In this document: piece by piece, positions 52,902 through 60,909 of the stretch
Numbering within the stretch: position 1 is the stretch's first letter
Layout: every line of letters begins with the position of its first letter
DNA from: JASJBU01 sp963797085
GTDB taxonomy: Bacteria > Pseudomonadota > Gammaproteobacteria > Chromatiales > Chromatiaceae
Length of the DNA: 64,000 nt
Direction: 5' to 3'
Assembly: GCA_963797085.1 (NCBI GenBank)
Contig: CAWCOA010000004.1
Location: 372,001-436,000 of the forward strand
The notes under the pieces: generated by a model
Databases searched by the model: none
What the model saw: the letters and a program-made list of their open reading frames with translations, nothing else
What the model was told of the DNA's origin: nothing
Made by a program: the position numbers and the translations under genes

Positions 52902-54038
52902 TCAGATTTTGACCTTACCATCTCCATAGTCGATGACCACCCCCTCTCGGGTGATGCGATCCAGCTTGAGGCCCTGCCGCGCCAGGGGGTCACCCTCCCG
53001 GTAGCGGCGCATGTCGATGATCACAAAACGTTCTGCCGCCACTTCATTGTATACATGGATGGTGATCTCAATATTCTTCAGTTTCTTCTGAATCTTAGCT
53101 GGCAACTCCCAGATCTCGGGGATACGCGGTTCTTCTACGACCACCGCTTGCACGGTCTCCTCAACAGCCTTCCCGGCCGCCTCCGGTGCAGGTTCTTCGG
53201 CCGGCACCTCAGGCTTCTCAGATTTACTGACCCGATCTGTCTTGACCTCCGGTTCAGGTAGAACAACGGGGGCTTTCGTGGCTAACTCGACAGCTGGTGT
53301 CACTGCGGCTATCTGCTGCGTAGGGACGCTGCTCTGGTCTGCCTTGGACTTGGCTTCAGGCACAACAACGGGGGCGGCTTTCTTGGGCAGCTCGACAGCT
53401 GGAGTCACTGCAGCTATCTGCTGCTTAGGGACGCTGCTCTGGTCTGCCTTGATTGCCGGCTTGGGCTCCACAGTTACTGCTTGAACAGGTAGCTTGGCAG
53501 AGACCGCCGCAGGTATGTCCTTGCTTTTAGGCACAGCCTTCGCTACTGACGGCACTGCCGCAGATCTGGCCAGGGGTTGTGCTTTTACAGCGGCTATGGG
53601 CATAGACGGCAAGGCTGCTTCAAACAGAGGCGGCGCGTTGGTCTCTGCCTGAGTCTGTGCGTTTGAGACCGGATCGACCGGTGGCTGCGGCGCTGCTGGA
53701 CTGACTTGAACCGACGCTAACTGTGACGGCGCTGGTGTCACTTCGACCACTTGCCGGACCGGGGGTGGAGCTTCACGCGGCATTGCCTGGGGCACCACGG
53801 GCTGGCTCTCCGGCCGGACCTTGTCCGTCCGCAGTTCCGCAATCTCTGGAGGCGATCCAGTGTCAATCAGCAGCCACCAGATGGCGAAATTGACCATTAT
53901 CAGTCCAGCACCAAACAACCAAAGAATGGGTCTTTGCCATAATGGCTTGGGTCGGGACAGGGGTTCTTTCCGTTGGGCAGGGCCACGAGCGTTGCGCTCT
54001 TGTTCTGCGCGCTCCAGCGCTTCCAGGATGGATGACAT
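52902..54038 (-). CDS. gspB: GspB-family (type II secretion assembly) protein
   Basis: This protein has 378 residues. After a short cytoplasmic N-terminus (MSSILEALERAEQERNARGP) comes one transmembrane helix (about 45-65), then a long periplasmic linker rich in Pro, Ala and Val. The C-terminal GspB domain includes ITIHVYNEVAAERFVIIDMR and DRITREGVVIDYGDG. GspA and GspB help the secretin pass the peptidoglycan. The linker contains a duplicated block (SSVPxQQIAAVTPAVEL, two copies). Start 54038 is two bases after the gspA stop, with GAGG before it. Confidence 0.88.
   Translation of the reverse strand: MSSILEALERAEQERNARGPAQRKEPLSRPKPLWQRPILWLFGAGLIMVNFAIWWLLIDTGSPPEIAELRTDKVRPESQPVVPQAMPREAPPPVRQVVEVTPAPSQLASVQVSPAAPQPPVDPVSNAQTQAETNAPPLFEAALPSMPIAAVKAQPLARSAAVPSVAKAVPKSKDIPAAVSAKLPVQAVTVEPKPAIKADQSSVPKQQIAAVTPAVELPKKAAPVVVPEAKSKADQSSVPTQQIAAVTPAVELATKAPVVLPEPEVKTDRVSKSEKPEVPAEEPAPEAAGKAVEETVQAVVVEEPRIPEIWELPAKIQKKLKNIEITIHVYNEVAAERFVIIDMRRYREGDPLARQGLKLDRITREGVVIDYGDGKVKI
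53299..53452 (-). repeat. Imperfect tandem coding duplication in gspB linker
   Basis: Two copies of a block beginning GTCACTGC(G/A)GCTATCTGCTGC (53299 and 53406) are separated by 107 bases on the plus strand and differ by few substitutions. The spacing is not a multiple of three, so the copies are aligned only through the repeated core; the linker frame itself is open. Confidence 0.55.
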
Positions 54039-54040
54039 CG

Positions 54041-55867
54041 TTAACCTCTGTCCAGGGCCGGAGTATTGGGATCGTGCACTGCGGACTTCAGCTTGATCAA
54101 GGTTTGCCGACCGACGATGCCGTCCGCCACCAGGCCCATCTCGCGCTGAAAGTTCATTACCCGCTCCGTCAGCTGCCAATCGAAATGCGCCTGACCAGGG
54201 GCGACGAGTTGTCCTGCGGACTGCCCGTCGATCCGTTCCAGCATCCCACTCAGCCAATGTACATCAGGGCCGATGCTACCCTGTTTGAGGTATTCGCTGC
54301 TCAGTTGGGGAGGCCGCCAGAGAACGATATAACTTCCGCTCCAGAGGGGGTCAAGTTCACCTTTAGGCACGCTGATACGCTGCTTGCCAAGATCAAGGGT
54401 CACCTGATCCTCATCCAGCCCAGCCACCACGACGTGATAGCGCCTGCCGTTGACGAGCAGCAATTCGATCACTGCGGGACGGTTGTAAAAGTGCAGATTG
54501 TCCCAGTCGCCCCTGCCATAGAGACACTGCAGACCGACCTGGGCGGCTTTTTCACAGGCCGAACCCTCGGCTGAGATGGGATATTCGCTCTGCCAGTAAC
54601 TGAACAGGGTGGTGAACGCGTTGGCGATGTCATCGAGCAGACCCACCAGGCTCAACGCGCTGTCGATGGATTGGGCCACCGGCTCTTCAACCCCTGCCAG
54701 CTCAACCGGGGTCGTTGAGGGTAGCGGAGCAGGTTCAACTGCCGCCAGTTTGTCCACAGTGGTGGCAGTAACGGATGCAGGCTCCTGGGAGACAGCCGCC
54801 GCAGTGACAACGACGACTTCAGGAACAGTGTCAGATTTACTGGCAGCCGCGCTCATTTCTGCGTCTGTCTCCTGCGGAATGGACAGCTTGCGAGCGGAGG
54901 GCGCCGCATCATGGGGCGCAAGCATCGATAAGCTCGTCAGATTCAGCAGCGCATCCGGCAGACTGTCGGGATCCAGCGTGCGCCAGGCACTGAGGCCCAG
55001 ACCGACACCGAGCAGGCCGACCAGACCCCAGGCCCAGCTCAATTTGAGGGGCCGTTTGACACGCCCTTCCAGTTCTTTCGCCACTTCACGCAGCATGCGC
55101 CGGGTAATGATCTCCTGGTGTCTGCCATAGGCCGCTAGCATCGCCCGACCGCACAGCACGTTGATCAACCGGGGCACGCCGCCGGTCAGGCGATACATCT
55201 GGCGCATGGCCCCGCTGGTGAACAGACGCCGCTGATAGCCCGCCACTTCAAGACGGTGATGGACATAGGCCTGGGTCTCGTCAGCGTCAAGCGGGGTGAG
55301 GTGGTAACGCGCGGTGATGCGTTGTGCGAGCTGTCGCAGTTCGGGCTGGGCCAGCAGGCTTTTCAGTTCGGGCTGACCAACCAGAATGATCTGCAGCAGT
55401 TTCTGCGTGGCGGTCTCCAGGTTGGTGAGCAGGCGCACCTGCTCGAGGGCATCGAAGCTGAGATTCTGCGCCTCATCGATGATCACCACGGTACGCCGGC
55501 CGGCGCTGTGGTTCTCCAGCAGGTAGGCGTTGAGATGGTCCACCAGCACCTTGATGCTGCTACATTCGGGGGGATAACCGATATGCAGCTCGTCGCACAG
55601 GCTCGCCACCAGCTCCAGGGGAGTCTGCCGCGGATTGAAGATGAGTGCGATATTGAGCTCGTCCGGCAGCAGCATCAGCAGGTTGCGGCACAGAGTGGTC
55701 TTGCCGGTCCCTACTTCGCCGGTCAACTGCACGAAGCCGCCGCCTTCGGTTACCCCATACACCAGATGCGCCAGCGCCTCACGATGGCGCTCGCTCAGAA
55801 AGGTGAACTTAGGATCCGGCGTAATCGAAAACGGGTCTTCACTCAACCCAAAAAATTCATGGTACAT
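54041..55867 (-). CDS. gspA: GspA/ExeA-family ATPase with peptidoglycan-binding domain
   Basis: This protein has 608 residues. An N-terminal AAA ATPase (MYHEFFGLSEDPFSITPDP; Walker A LTGEVGTGKTTLCRNLL; Walker B VVIIDEAQNLSFDALEQ) is followed by one transmembrane helix (about 275-295). The periplasmic part ends with a peptidoglycan-binding domain (about 525-600; FQREMGLVADGIVGRQT). It is predicted to open peptidoglycan for the secretin in type II secretion. It lies directly before gspB. The other gsp genes are absent from this window. Confidence 0.92.
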   Translation of the reverse strand: MYHEFFGLSEDPFSITPDPKFTFLSERHREALAHLVYGVTEGGGFVQLTGEVGTGKTTLCRNLLMLLPDELNIALIFNPRQTPLELVASLCDELHIGYPPECSSIKVLVDHLNAYLLENHSAGRRTVVIIDEAQNLSFDALEQVRLLTNLETATQKLLQIILVGQPELKSLLAQPELRQLAQRITARYHLTPLDADETQAYVHHRLEVAGYQRRLFTSGAMRQMYRLTGGVPRLINVLCGRAMLAAYGRHQEIITRRMLREVAKELEGRVKRPLKLSWAWGLVGLLGVGLGLSAWRTLDPDSLPDALLNLTSLSMLAPHDAAPSARKLSIPQETDAEMSAAASKSDTVPEVVVVTAAAVSQEPASVTATTVDKLAAVEPAPLPSTTPVELAGVEEPVAQSIDSALSLVGLLDDIANAFTTLFSYWQSEYPISAEGSACEKAAQVGLQCLYGRGDWDNLHFYNRPAVIELLLVNGRRYHVVVAGLDEDQVTLDLGKQRISVPKGELDPLWSGSYIVLWRPPQLSSEYLKQGSIGPDVHWLSGMLERIDGQSAGQLVAPGQAHFDWQLTERVMNFQREMGLVADGIVGRQTLIKLKSAVHDPNTPALDRG

Positions 55868-56034
55868 GGGCTTTTAGTTCGGGTGCACTTCCGGTACACC
55901 TCATGCAAAGCAGGGCCGTATTGAAACAGCCCCTGCTATTTAATTATTTTCAGGCTGCCCAGTATACACAATGCAAGGCAAAGACTTCGAATCTGATTCG
56001 GTAAATTCTCAAGCAATGAGCCTAATCAACGGCC

Positions 56035-56073
56035 AACCTCAGATGATTCCAGTGGATGGCTCCATCTGAGGTT
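56035..56073 (-). terminator. Hairpin downstream of the multihaem cytochrome gene
   Basis: A perfect 11-bp stem AACCTCAGATG / CATCTGAGGTT encloses a 17-base loop about 54 bases past the cytochrome stop. It has no T-tract on the minus side, so termination is uncertain. Confidence 0.45.
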
Positions 56074-56126
56074 TCGGTATAATCCTAACCGCTACGAAAA
56101 ACCGCGCTGCATGCCGGCAAGCCGCA

Positions 56127-57773
56127 TCAGGGTTTGCTGTGGCAGTCACCGCAGCCGACAGGCGTCCCTCTGGCAAAAAAGATCCTGTCGCCGTCATCAT
56201 CACGCAACAGGGAACGATCCGTAGCGGTGCGGGAAAGCACCGTACCATTCAGGTCAGCGCCATGGCAGGTCTTGCAGGAAGCGGAGTCGCGCTCATAGAA
56301 GTCTTCATGCTCCAGGTTCCAGGCACTGCTGTTGACATTATGCATGCCGTGGGGACCGCCCAGAGTCAATGGCAGATCGGTATGACAGACACCACACTCG
56401 ATGATGGTGCCGCTGTAACCCTGCAGATCTTTGGCCGCCTGATTGTCATTCGAATCCGGGTTGGCATTGGGCCAGATCGCATGGGTGGAGCCATGACAGG
56501 CCTCACAGGCCACATCGCCATGCCCCAGGCTGTTGCGGTAGAGGGTATTGTCCTCTTCGGCAAAGCGTTTATTACTGGCGATGATCGGGGTGGCGGATGC
56601 ATCCCCTTCCAGCCAGGCTTGACGCAGCCGGATATTATCAATATTACCGTCGGTATCGACCGTATTGACTACAGTATCGGTAGCACCTGCCAGGTTATTC
56701 AGGGCATCGCCGGAATGGCAGGATTCGCATCTGGGCTCATCCAACCAGGGCTCACGGGTATCGCTGCCCACCGCGAGCATGCCGCCATGGCAGTCCTGGC
56801 AGACGATATCCGCATTGCCCATGGCGCCGCGCAGACACTTGGTGGTCTTGCCCGGGTGGCACTGGTAGCAGGTCTCCTCCAGGGTGCCATCGGACGGGAA
56901 CAGCAGCTCATTGGTCGCCGGATCGGTCAGCTGGCCATGATGGCTGTGCATCACCACGGACATCTTATCGTTGTTCAACTGCTCACCGGCGGGGCCTGTC
57001 CCGGCCAGATCCAAAGCCGCCGAGTAGTGGCAACCCGCACAGAGCACCGGAGTCTGGTTGAGCAGGTCAGTGCTGTGTTTGGCATCGTGCAGGGCCAGAA
57101 TGTTGTGTTTGGCCGCCTCCAGTATGCTGTTCGGGTCATTGATATTATCCGGAAGGATAAAATCTATTGTGCTGCTGACAGGTGCAGCCACTTCCCCAAG
57201 GGCATGGCAGTTCTGGCAATCCGCCTCGGCGGCCACCGGCAGCACCACATCCTGACTGGCCAGAACATCCCCAGTGCTCGGATCGGTGGCCGTGACCCGC
57301 ATCAGGGGGTATGGATTCGACTGACCTTTGTCATCGATGGGCATAATCGGTATTCCATCCGCGGCAAACCACATCTTGTCAGGATCGAAGTGGTTGAACG
57401 GCTGCGGGTCATTGGCCGTGTATGGGTTGAGAATCCCAGGCATCGCCTGTCCGAAGGCCAAACCTTCATCGGGCTGCGGATTACTACCGAACAGATCGAA
57501 AACATAGGTGTTTCCGGTATCCGGATTGATGTCCCAGAAGTTGGTCTTCCAGACCCCTGACTGATTCTGACTCGTGGTATTGATCGAATCGCTCATGTCG
57601 GATGCATCCTCAGCCGCCTTGTAATGGAGGTCGACATCCAGGTTACTCAGGACCCGCGGCTCCGCACCCTTCTCAATGACGTGGCTGTGCACTACGTTGA
57701 AGGGTGGCAGGACAATGAAGGTGGAGGCATCCAGATCTGCGCAGTGCATGCCCAGGTCATTGAAAGCCAGCAC
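56127..57773 (-). CDS. Nine-haem c-type cytochrome, 5' end displaced by a frameshift
   Basis: This is a 548-residue frame with nine CxxCH motifs: CQNCH, CAGCH, CYQCH, CQDCH, CESCH, CEACH, CGVCH, CKTCH and CGDCH. Free histidines between them (for example HSHHG, HGMHN) could be distal ligands. It should be exported and carry electrons in the periplasm or outside. The frame given begins at a GTG inside a conserved-looking region (LAFNDLGMHCADLDAS). Just upstream another frame encodes a lipoprotein-type signal (KIITTLILSISIAAC) running to a stop near 57816. One or two indels therefore separate signal and body. No partner porin or reductase gene is adjacent. Homology to a named cytochrome family was not evident. 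Confidence 0.85.
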   Translation of the reverse strand: MLAFNDLGMHCADLDASTFIVLPPFNVVHSHVIEKGAEPRVLSNLDVDLHYKAAEDASDMSDSINTTSQNQSGVWKTNFWDINPDTGNTYVFDLFGSNPQPDEGLAFGQAMPGILNPYTANDPQPFNHFDPDKMWFAADGIPIMPIDDKGQSNPYPLMRVTATDPSTGDVLASQDVVLPVAAEADCQNCHALGEVAAPVSSTIDFILPDNINDPNSILEAAKHNILALHDAKHSTDLLNQTPVLCAGCHYSAALDLAGTGPAGEQLNNDKMSVVMHSHHGQLTDPATNELLFPSDGTLEETCYQCHPGKTTKCLRGAMGNADIVCQDCHGGMLAVGSDTREPWLDEPRCESCHSGDALNNLAGATDTVVNTVDTDGNIDNIRLRQAWLEGDASATPIIASNKRFAEEDNTLYRNSLGHGDVACEACHGSTHAIWPNANPDSNDNQAAKDLQGYSGTIIECGVCHTDLPLTLGGPHGMHNVNSSAWNLEHEDFYERDSASCKTCHGADLNGTVLSRTATDRSLLRDDDGDRIFFARGTPVGCGDCHSKP

Positions 57774-58090
57774 CTGATGGGTCTTGCTGGCGTCTATTTC
57801 GGTCAGCGTGGAGCGCCATCGTGATCGTCATCCCCATCGCCCCTACAGGCTGCGATTGAGATTGATAGGATCAGAGTGGTGATGATTTTGTAGAAAGGTC
57901 CATGGCAGGTTCACCTTGATGTGATAACGCAACTGATTCTGAGTGTAGCGAGAGAATTTTGGGAATATTATCCTAAACTCACCAAAAGGGCATCAGTAAC
58001 TTCCCCTAGGCGTTATTTCAGTTACGCCTGACGAAACTAATTCATGATATATCAAAGGGGTTGATTGTTAATAACCGGGAAAAGAAAAAA
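57774..58090. other. Region upstream of the cytochrome frame
   Basis: The proximal 120 bases contain the out-of-frame signal sequence of the cytochrome gene. Beyond it is non-coding sequence that ends at a terminator for the upstream operon. A short inverted repeat AGGCGT/ACGCCT near 58008-58029 could be an operator of the cytochrome gene. No other gene was seen. Confidence 0.5.
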
Positions 58091-58115
58091 GGGCTGGCGC
58101 ATCGCACCAGCCCTG
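58091..58115 (-). terminator. Terminator of the six-cysteine paralogue operon
   Basis: The stem AGGGCTGG / CCAGCCCT with a nine-base loop is followed on the minus strand by an uninterrupted T-rich tail (TTTTTCTTTT). It lies 22 bases after the last gene of the operon. Confidence 0.85.
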
Positions 58116-58136
58116 ATTAAGTACTCAAAGACTCGA

Positions 58137-58724
58137 TCAGTTACCGAAAGTACCGGTAGCAAGACCTTCTTCTGATACGCTCAAGCCCACATCAAAAAAC
58201 TGGCAGGCAGGATCCGCGTCGATCTCCTCATTGGTCATCTTTTCCAGGGTTGCAAAACCCAGCGATTCATTGAACTCATTGCGTCCTTCACACGCCCATT
58301 GCAGAGGGGTGCGCGGGAGGTCAGGCTCAGTTGCGGTACAATCCCAATGCACCGACCGACAGGCATCCCGATCTCCATCACCCCGCACGGCTATGCTGTG
58401 TATCCCCATGCGGGAGATTTTCCCATCAGCGACAATGACGCCTCTGACCGTAGAAGCCGTTCCTGCACCACAGACATTGACATGCCGCCCGGTCAGGCCC
58501 CAGGTCTCCTGAGCTGGATCGCCTTCGGCAATCGGCGCCGGCTTGCGCACACTGATGCGGAGCCGCTCATTGGCGAAATCACTCATTTCCGACCACTTGT
58601 AACAAACCAGAGCCACCTCGCCTTCGTCATTGGCGTCTGATACTGCCTGGGATATCGGCAGGCCGGCCAGCACAGTCGCAATGACTGTTCCCATGGCAAG
58701 CCTGGTGTATTTGCTGCGTTTCAT
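58137..58724 (-). CDS. Secreted six-cysteine paralogue 1
   Basis: This 195-residue protein has a signal peptide ending near SQAVS. The mature domain has six cysteines in the contexts LVCYKWS, VNVCGAG, ACRSVHW, WDCTAT, WACEGRNEF and DPACQFF. The same six positions occur in the two upstream paralogues, so three disulfides are likely. Shared motifs are ERLRISVR, a (H)GKHV-type segment (here TGRHVNVCG), RGDG and CRS. I do not recognise the family. It is the last gene of a three-paralogue operon; AGGAGG eight bases upstream supports the start. It is the most divergent of the three and lacks the basic C-terminal tail. Confidence 0.8.
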   Translation of the reverse strand: MKRSKYTRLAMGTVIATVLAGLPISQAVSDANDEGEVALVCYKWSEMSDFANERLRISVRKPAPIAEGDPAQETWGLTGRHVNVCGAGTASTVRGVIVADGKISRMGIHSIAVRGDGDRDACRSVHWDCTATEPDLPRTPLQWACEGRNEFNESLGFATLEKMTNEEIDADPACQFFDVGLSVSEEGLATGTFGN

Positions 58725-58829
58725 CGCATGTTCCTCCTGAAACTTTTAAATTCCGTGGCTTTCGACTCGCCGCACAGTGTGCAACTGATCGAGCAGAGCC
58801 ACGACTGGACTGGGGCTGTCTTATCAGCC

Positions 58830-59441
58830 TCAATCACCACGCCGGTCACGGGCCTGCATGCCGCTGGCAACGCCGGAACCCCTTTCATTGGAATCCTCAA
58901 AGGTATCCTTATCCTCGAATACGCCACACAGAGGATCATCCGGCGCCGTGTCGATGGCGATCAACTGCAGCTTGGATTCCCCGTGATAGACATCAAACTC
59001 GTTGCGGCTCTGGCAGGTCCATTCCGATGGTGTTAAGGAAGCTTCGTCGGAGTAACACTCGATACTTACCGAACGGCACACGTCATCTCCGTTGAACTTC
59101 TCCTTACCCCGGCTCTGGGGCGAATATATACCCAGATGGGAGCCGGTATCCGTCTTTAATACCAAGACCCCGACCAGCGCCGAATTGGTGTCGCGGCCAC
59201 AGCTCCCCACATGCTTGCCATGAATACCGTGGGTGCGCTGCGCCAGCGCCTCGGTGGCAGCCGACAGAGGTCCGCCACCTCTGACATTGAGATTGATGCG
59301 CTCACTTGGAAACGCACTCCAGGAGTAGCAGGCAAGGGTATCGTTGGTTGCCCCATCGGCCTGCACCAGGCCAGTGAAACCCATGGAGCCGGCCAGGACC
59401 ACCGCAGTGGCCAGCGACCCCAGACATGTTGCTTTGCTCAT
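58830..59441 (-). CDS. Secreted six-cysteine paralogue 2
   Basis: This 203-residue protein has a signal peptide ending near VQADG. The domain has TLACYSWSAFPSERINLNVR, THGIHGKHVGSCG, VCRSVSIEC, and WTCQSRNEFDVYHGES followed by DPLCGVFED, aligning clearly with paralogues 1 and 3. The C-terminal tail (SGMQARDRRGD) resembles that of paralogue 3 in its RDRRG ending. The start at 59441 has AAGGAG before it; the frame upstream to 59531 contains no signal peptide. It is the second gene of the operon, 82 bases after paralogue 3. Function unknown. Confidence 0.82.
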   Translation of the reverse strand: MSKATCLGSLATAVVLAGSMGFTGLVQADGATNDTLACYSWSAFPSERINLNVRGGGPLSAATEALAQRTHGIHGKHVGSCGRDTNSALVGVLVLKTDTGSHLGIYSPQSRGKEKFNGDDVCRSVSIECYSDEASLTPSEWTCQSRNEFDVYHGESKLQLIAIDTAPDDPLCGVFEDKDTFEDSNERGSGVASGMQARDRRGD

Positions 59442-59523
59442 CCGTTTCTCCTTCGGTGACTGAGCCTTGGATCTGGTGTCTTCACAGACGGGGAATAACC
59501 CGCTTGAGCGGGAAACATTGAAC

Positions 59524-60492
59524 TTAGTCATCGTCTCTACCCCTCCTGTCGCGTTTGGCGCGTTTGGACTTCAAACCACTCGCACTGCCCTGTCCATCGG
59601 CAACTGGACCATCCAGATCTTCAAATGCATTACACAAGGGATCGGTAGCTGAATTTTCCACCAGCTTGAGTTCCGATTCGCCATGGAAGACATCGAACTC
59701 GTTGCGACTGCGGCATTTGAATTCCGTTGGCAGCTGCACGTCCTCTTCGGAGATACAATCGACCACGATACTGCGGCACCACTCTTCGCCACCCAGATAG
59801 CCATCACCCCGAACCGAGGAGGAATGCAGACTGAGATGCGAACCAATGCCCAGGTCAGCAATAAATGAGCCATCCACAGCGCCCACGGTATTCGTTCCAC
59901 AGGGACCAACATGTTTGCCATGTACGCCGTGACTGGTCTGAGTCTGGAATGCCATGAAGTCATTGCGCGGGTCGGTAGTCACCAAACCACCGTAGCGTTT
60001 GATGCTGAGGGCCAAGCGCTCGTTGGGGAAACGGTCCCACTCATAACAGCCCATCAGTGTCGGACCTTCGGTAATAGCATCCGGCGGAATCACCGGCGGT
60101 TCGACACCACCGCCACAGCCCAGGGGATCCGGATCCGTGCAGTCACCCGGGAAGGTCAGCGCATTAATTTCATCGATGTTGATGAATGTGTCCTGATCAG
60201 AATCCAGAGACTCGATGCTGGCTAATGCGCTTACTACTCCAGCAGTGGTATTGCTGGTTTTGGCAGCAGCAAAATCGGCACCATAGATATTGCGGGCACT
60301 GCCTGCATCTGGATTCGCATTGACATGACACACCTGGCAGCTGTCCAGTGTTGTCGCGTTGGTTCCATACAGAGCATTGAAGTCATTCATGTATTGATTA
60401 ACAGCCCAAGCTGCCGGGGCAGCCGTCAGCATGGGTATTCCTGTCGCCAGCCAGACGGCTGTCGAGATCTTTCTCTTCTTACACCGTTTCAT
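59524..60492 (-). CDS. Secreted c-haem / EF-hand / six-cysteine fusion, paralogue 3
   Basis: This protein has 322 residues, with a signal peptide ending near AAWA. The N-terminal part has a c-type haem motif CQVCHVNANPDAGSARNIYG and an EF-hand-like segment SDQDTFINIDEINALTFPGD (about residues 100-118). These form a module known from other secreted cytochrome-like proteins. The six-cysteine domain follows (about 145-300): CYEWDRFPNERLALSIK, SHGVHGKHVGPCG, WCRSIVVDC, CRSRNEFDVFHGESEL and DPLCNAFED. A basic tail ends it. The start 60492 has a perfect AAGGAGG six bases before; ATG 60498 sits too close. It is the first gene of the operon. Confidence 0.83.
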   Translation of the reverse strand: MKRCKKRKISTAVWLATGIPMLTAAPAAWAVNQYMNDFNALYGTNATTLDSCQVCHVNANPDAGSARNIYGADFAAAKTSNTTAGVVSALASIESLDSDQDTFINIDEINALTFPGDCTDPDPLGCGGGVEPPVIPPDAITEGPTLMGCYEWDRFPNERLALSIKRYGGLVTTDPRNDFMAFQTQTSHGVHGKHVGPCGTNTVGAVDGSFIADLGIGSHLSLHSSSVRGDGYLGGEEWCRSIVVDCISEEDVQLPTEFKCRSRNEFDVFHGESELKLVENSATDPLCNAFEDLDGPVADGQGSASGLKSKRAKRDRRGRDDD

Positions 60493-60626
60493 CTCCATCC
60501 TCCTTTAAGGTAACGGTATGACGTAGTCACGCCGGATGAGCAGAAGAAACTGAAGATACGATGACCGTCTGAATTGTGAGCAGCCAGGCTTTCTATGGTT
60601 ATTATCTTTGGGTTGAAAATATAGAT

Positions 60627-60658
60627 TTGAATCCGTTCATGCTTGAATCCGTTCATGC
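60627..60658. repeat. Perfect tandem 16-bp direct repeat
   Basis: TTGAATCCGTTCATGC occurs twice without a gap, 60627-60642 and 60643-60658. It lies 135-165 bases before the operon start, where regulator-binding direct repeats are often found. Confidence 0.85.
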
Positions 60659-60860
60659 CGGCGAAATTCACCGACATGTAAAGGTATTTTCAGTTCCCTG
60701 CGGCGCTATTGATAATGGAAGTGAAAACAAAAATCAATAACAAGGTTCCCATTTTTAACCCCTATCACTTCAACGCAATATTCTTATAAATTCAATTATC
60801 TAGAGGCATCCCACTGTTAGTATAGGAATATCATTCCACCTATCTAGGGAAATCATAACC

Positions 60861-60894
60861 AAAAAGGGGCGGAGCACTAAAAGCACTCCGCCCC
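60861..60894 (-). terminator. Terminator of the Fn3/propeller lipoprotein gene
   Basis: The stem GGGGCGGAG / CTCCGCCCC (60866-60874 and 60886-60894) with an 11-base loop is followed on the minus strand by TTTTT. It is placed 16 bases past the gene's stop. Confidence 0.9.
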
Positions 60895-60909
60895 TTTCAT
60901 TGGTTTGCT

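Larger units (their letters stand above)
60493..60909. other. Control region of the six-cysteine operon
   Basis: About 415 bases with no gene, bounded by a terminator of the upstream lipoprotein gene. It must hold the operon promoter and carries a perfect 16-base tandem repeat. The remainder is AT-rich (about 60720-60850). Confidence 0.55.

Noticed and set aside
56139..57560. A 473-codon open frame on the plus strand
   Set aside because: It is antisense to the nine-haem cytochrome, has no ribosome site, and has Gly/Ile-rich sequence without family features.
60493..60909. Possible additional small gene in the operon leader
   Set aside because: Only short frames without ribosome sites; better explained as control region.
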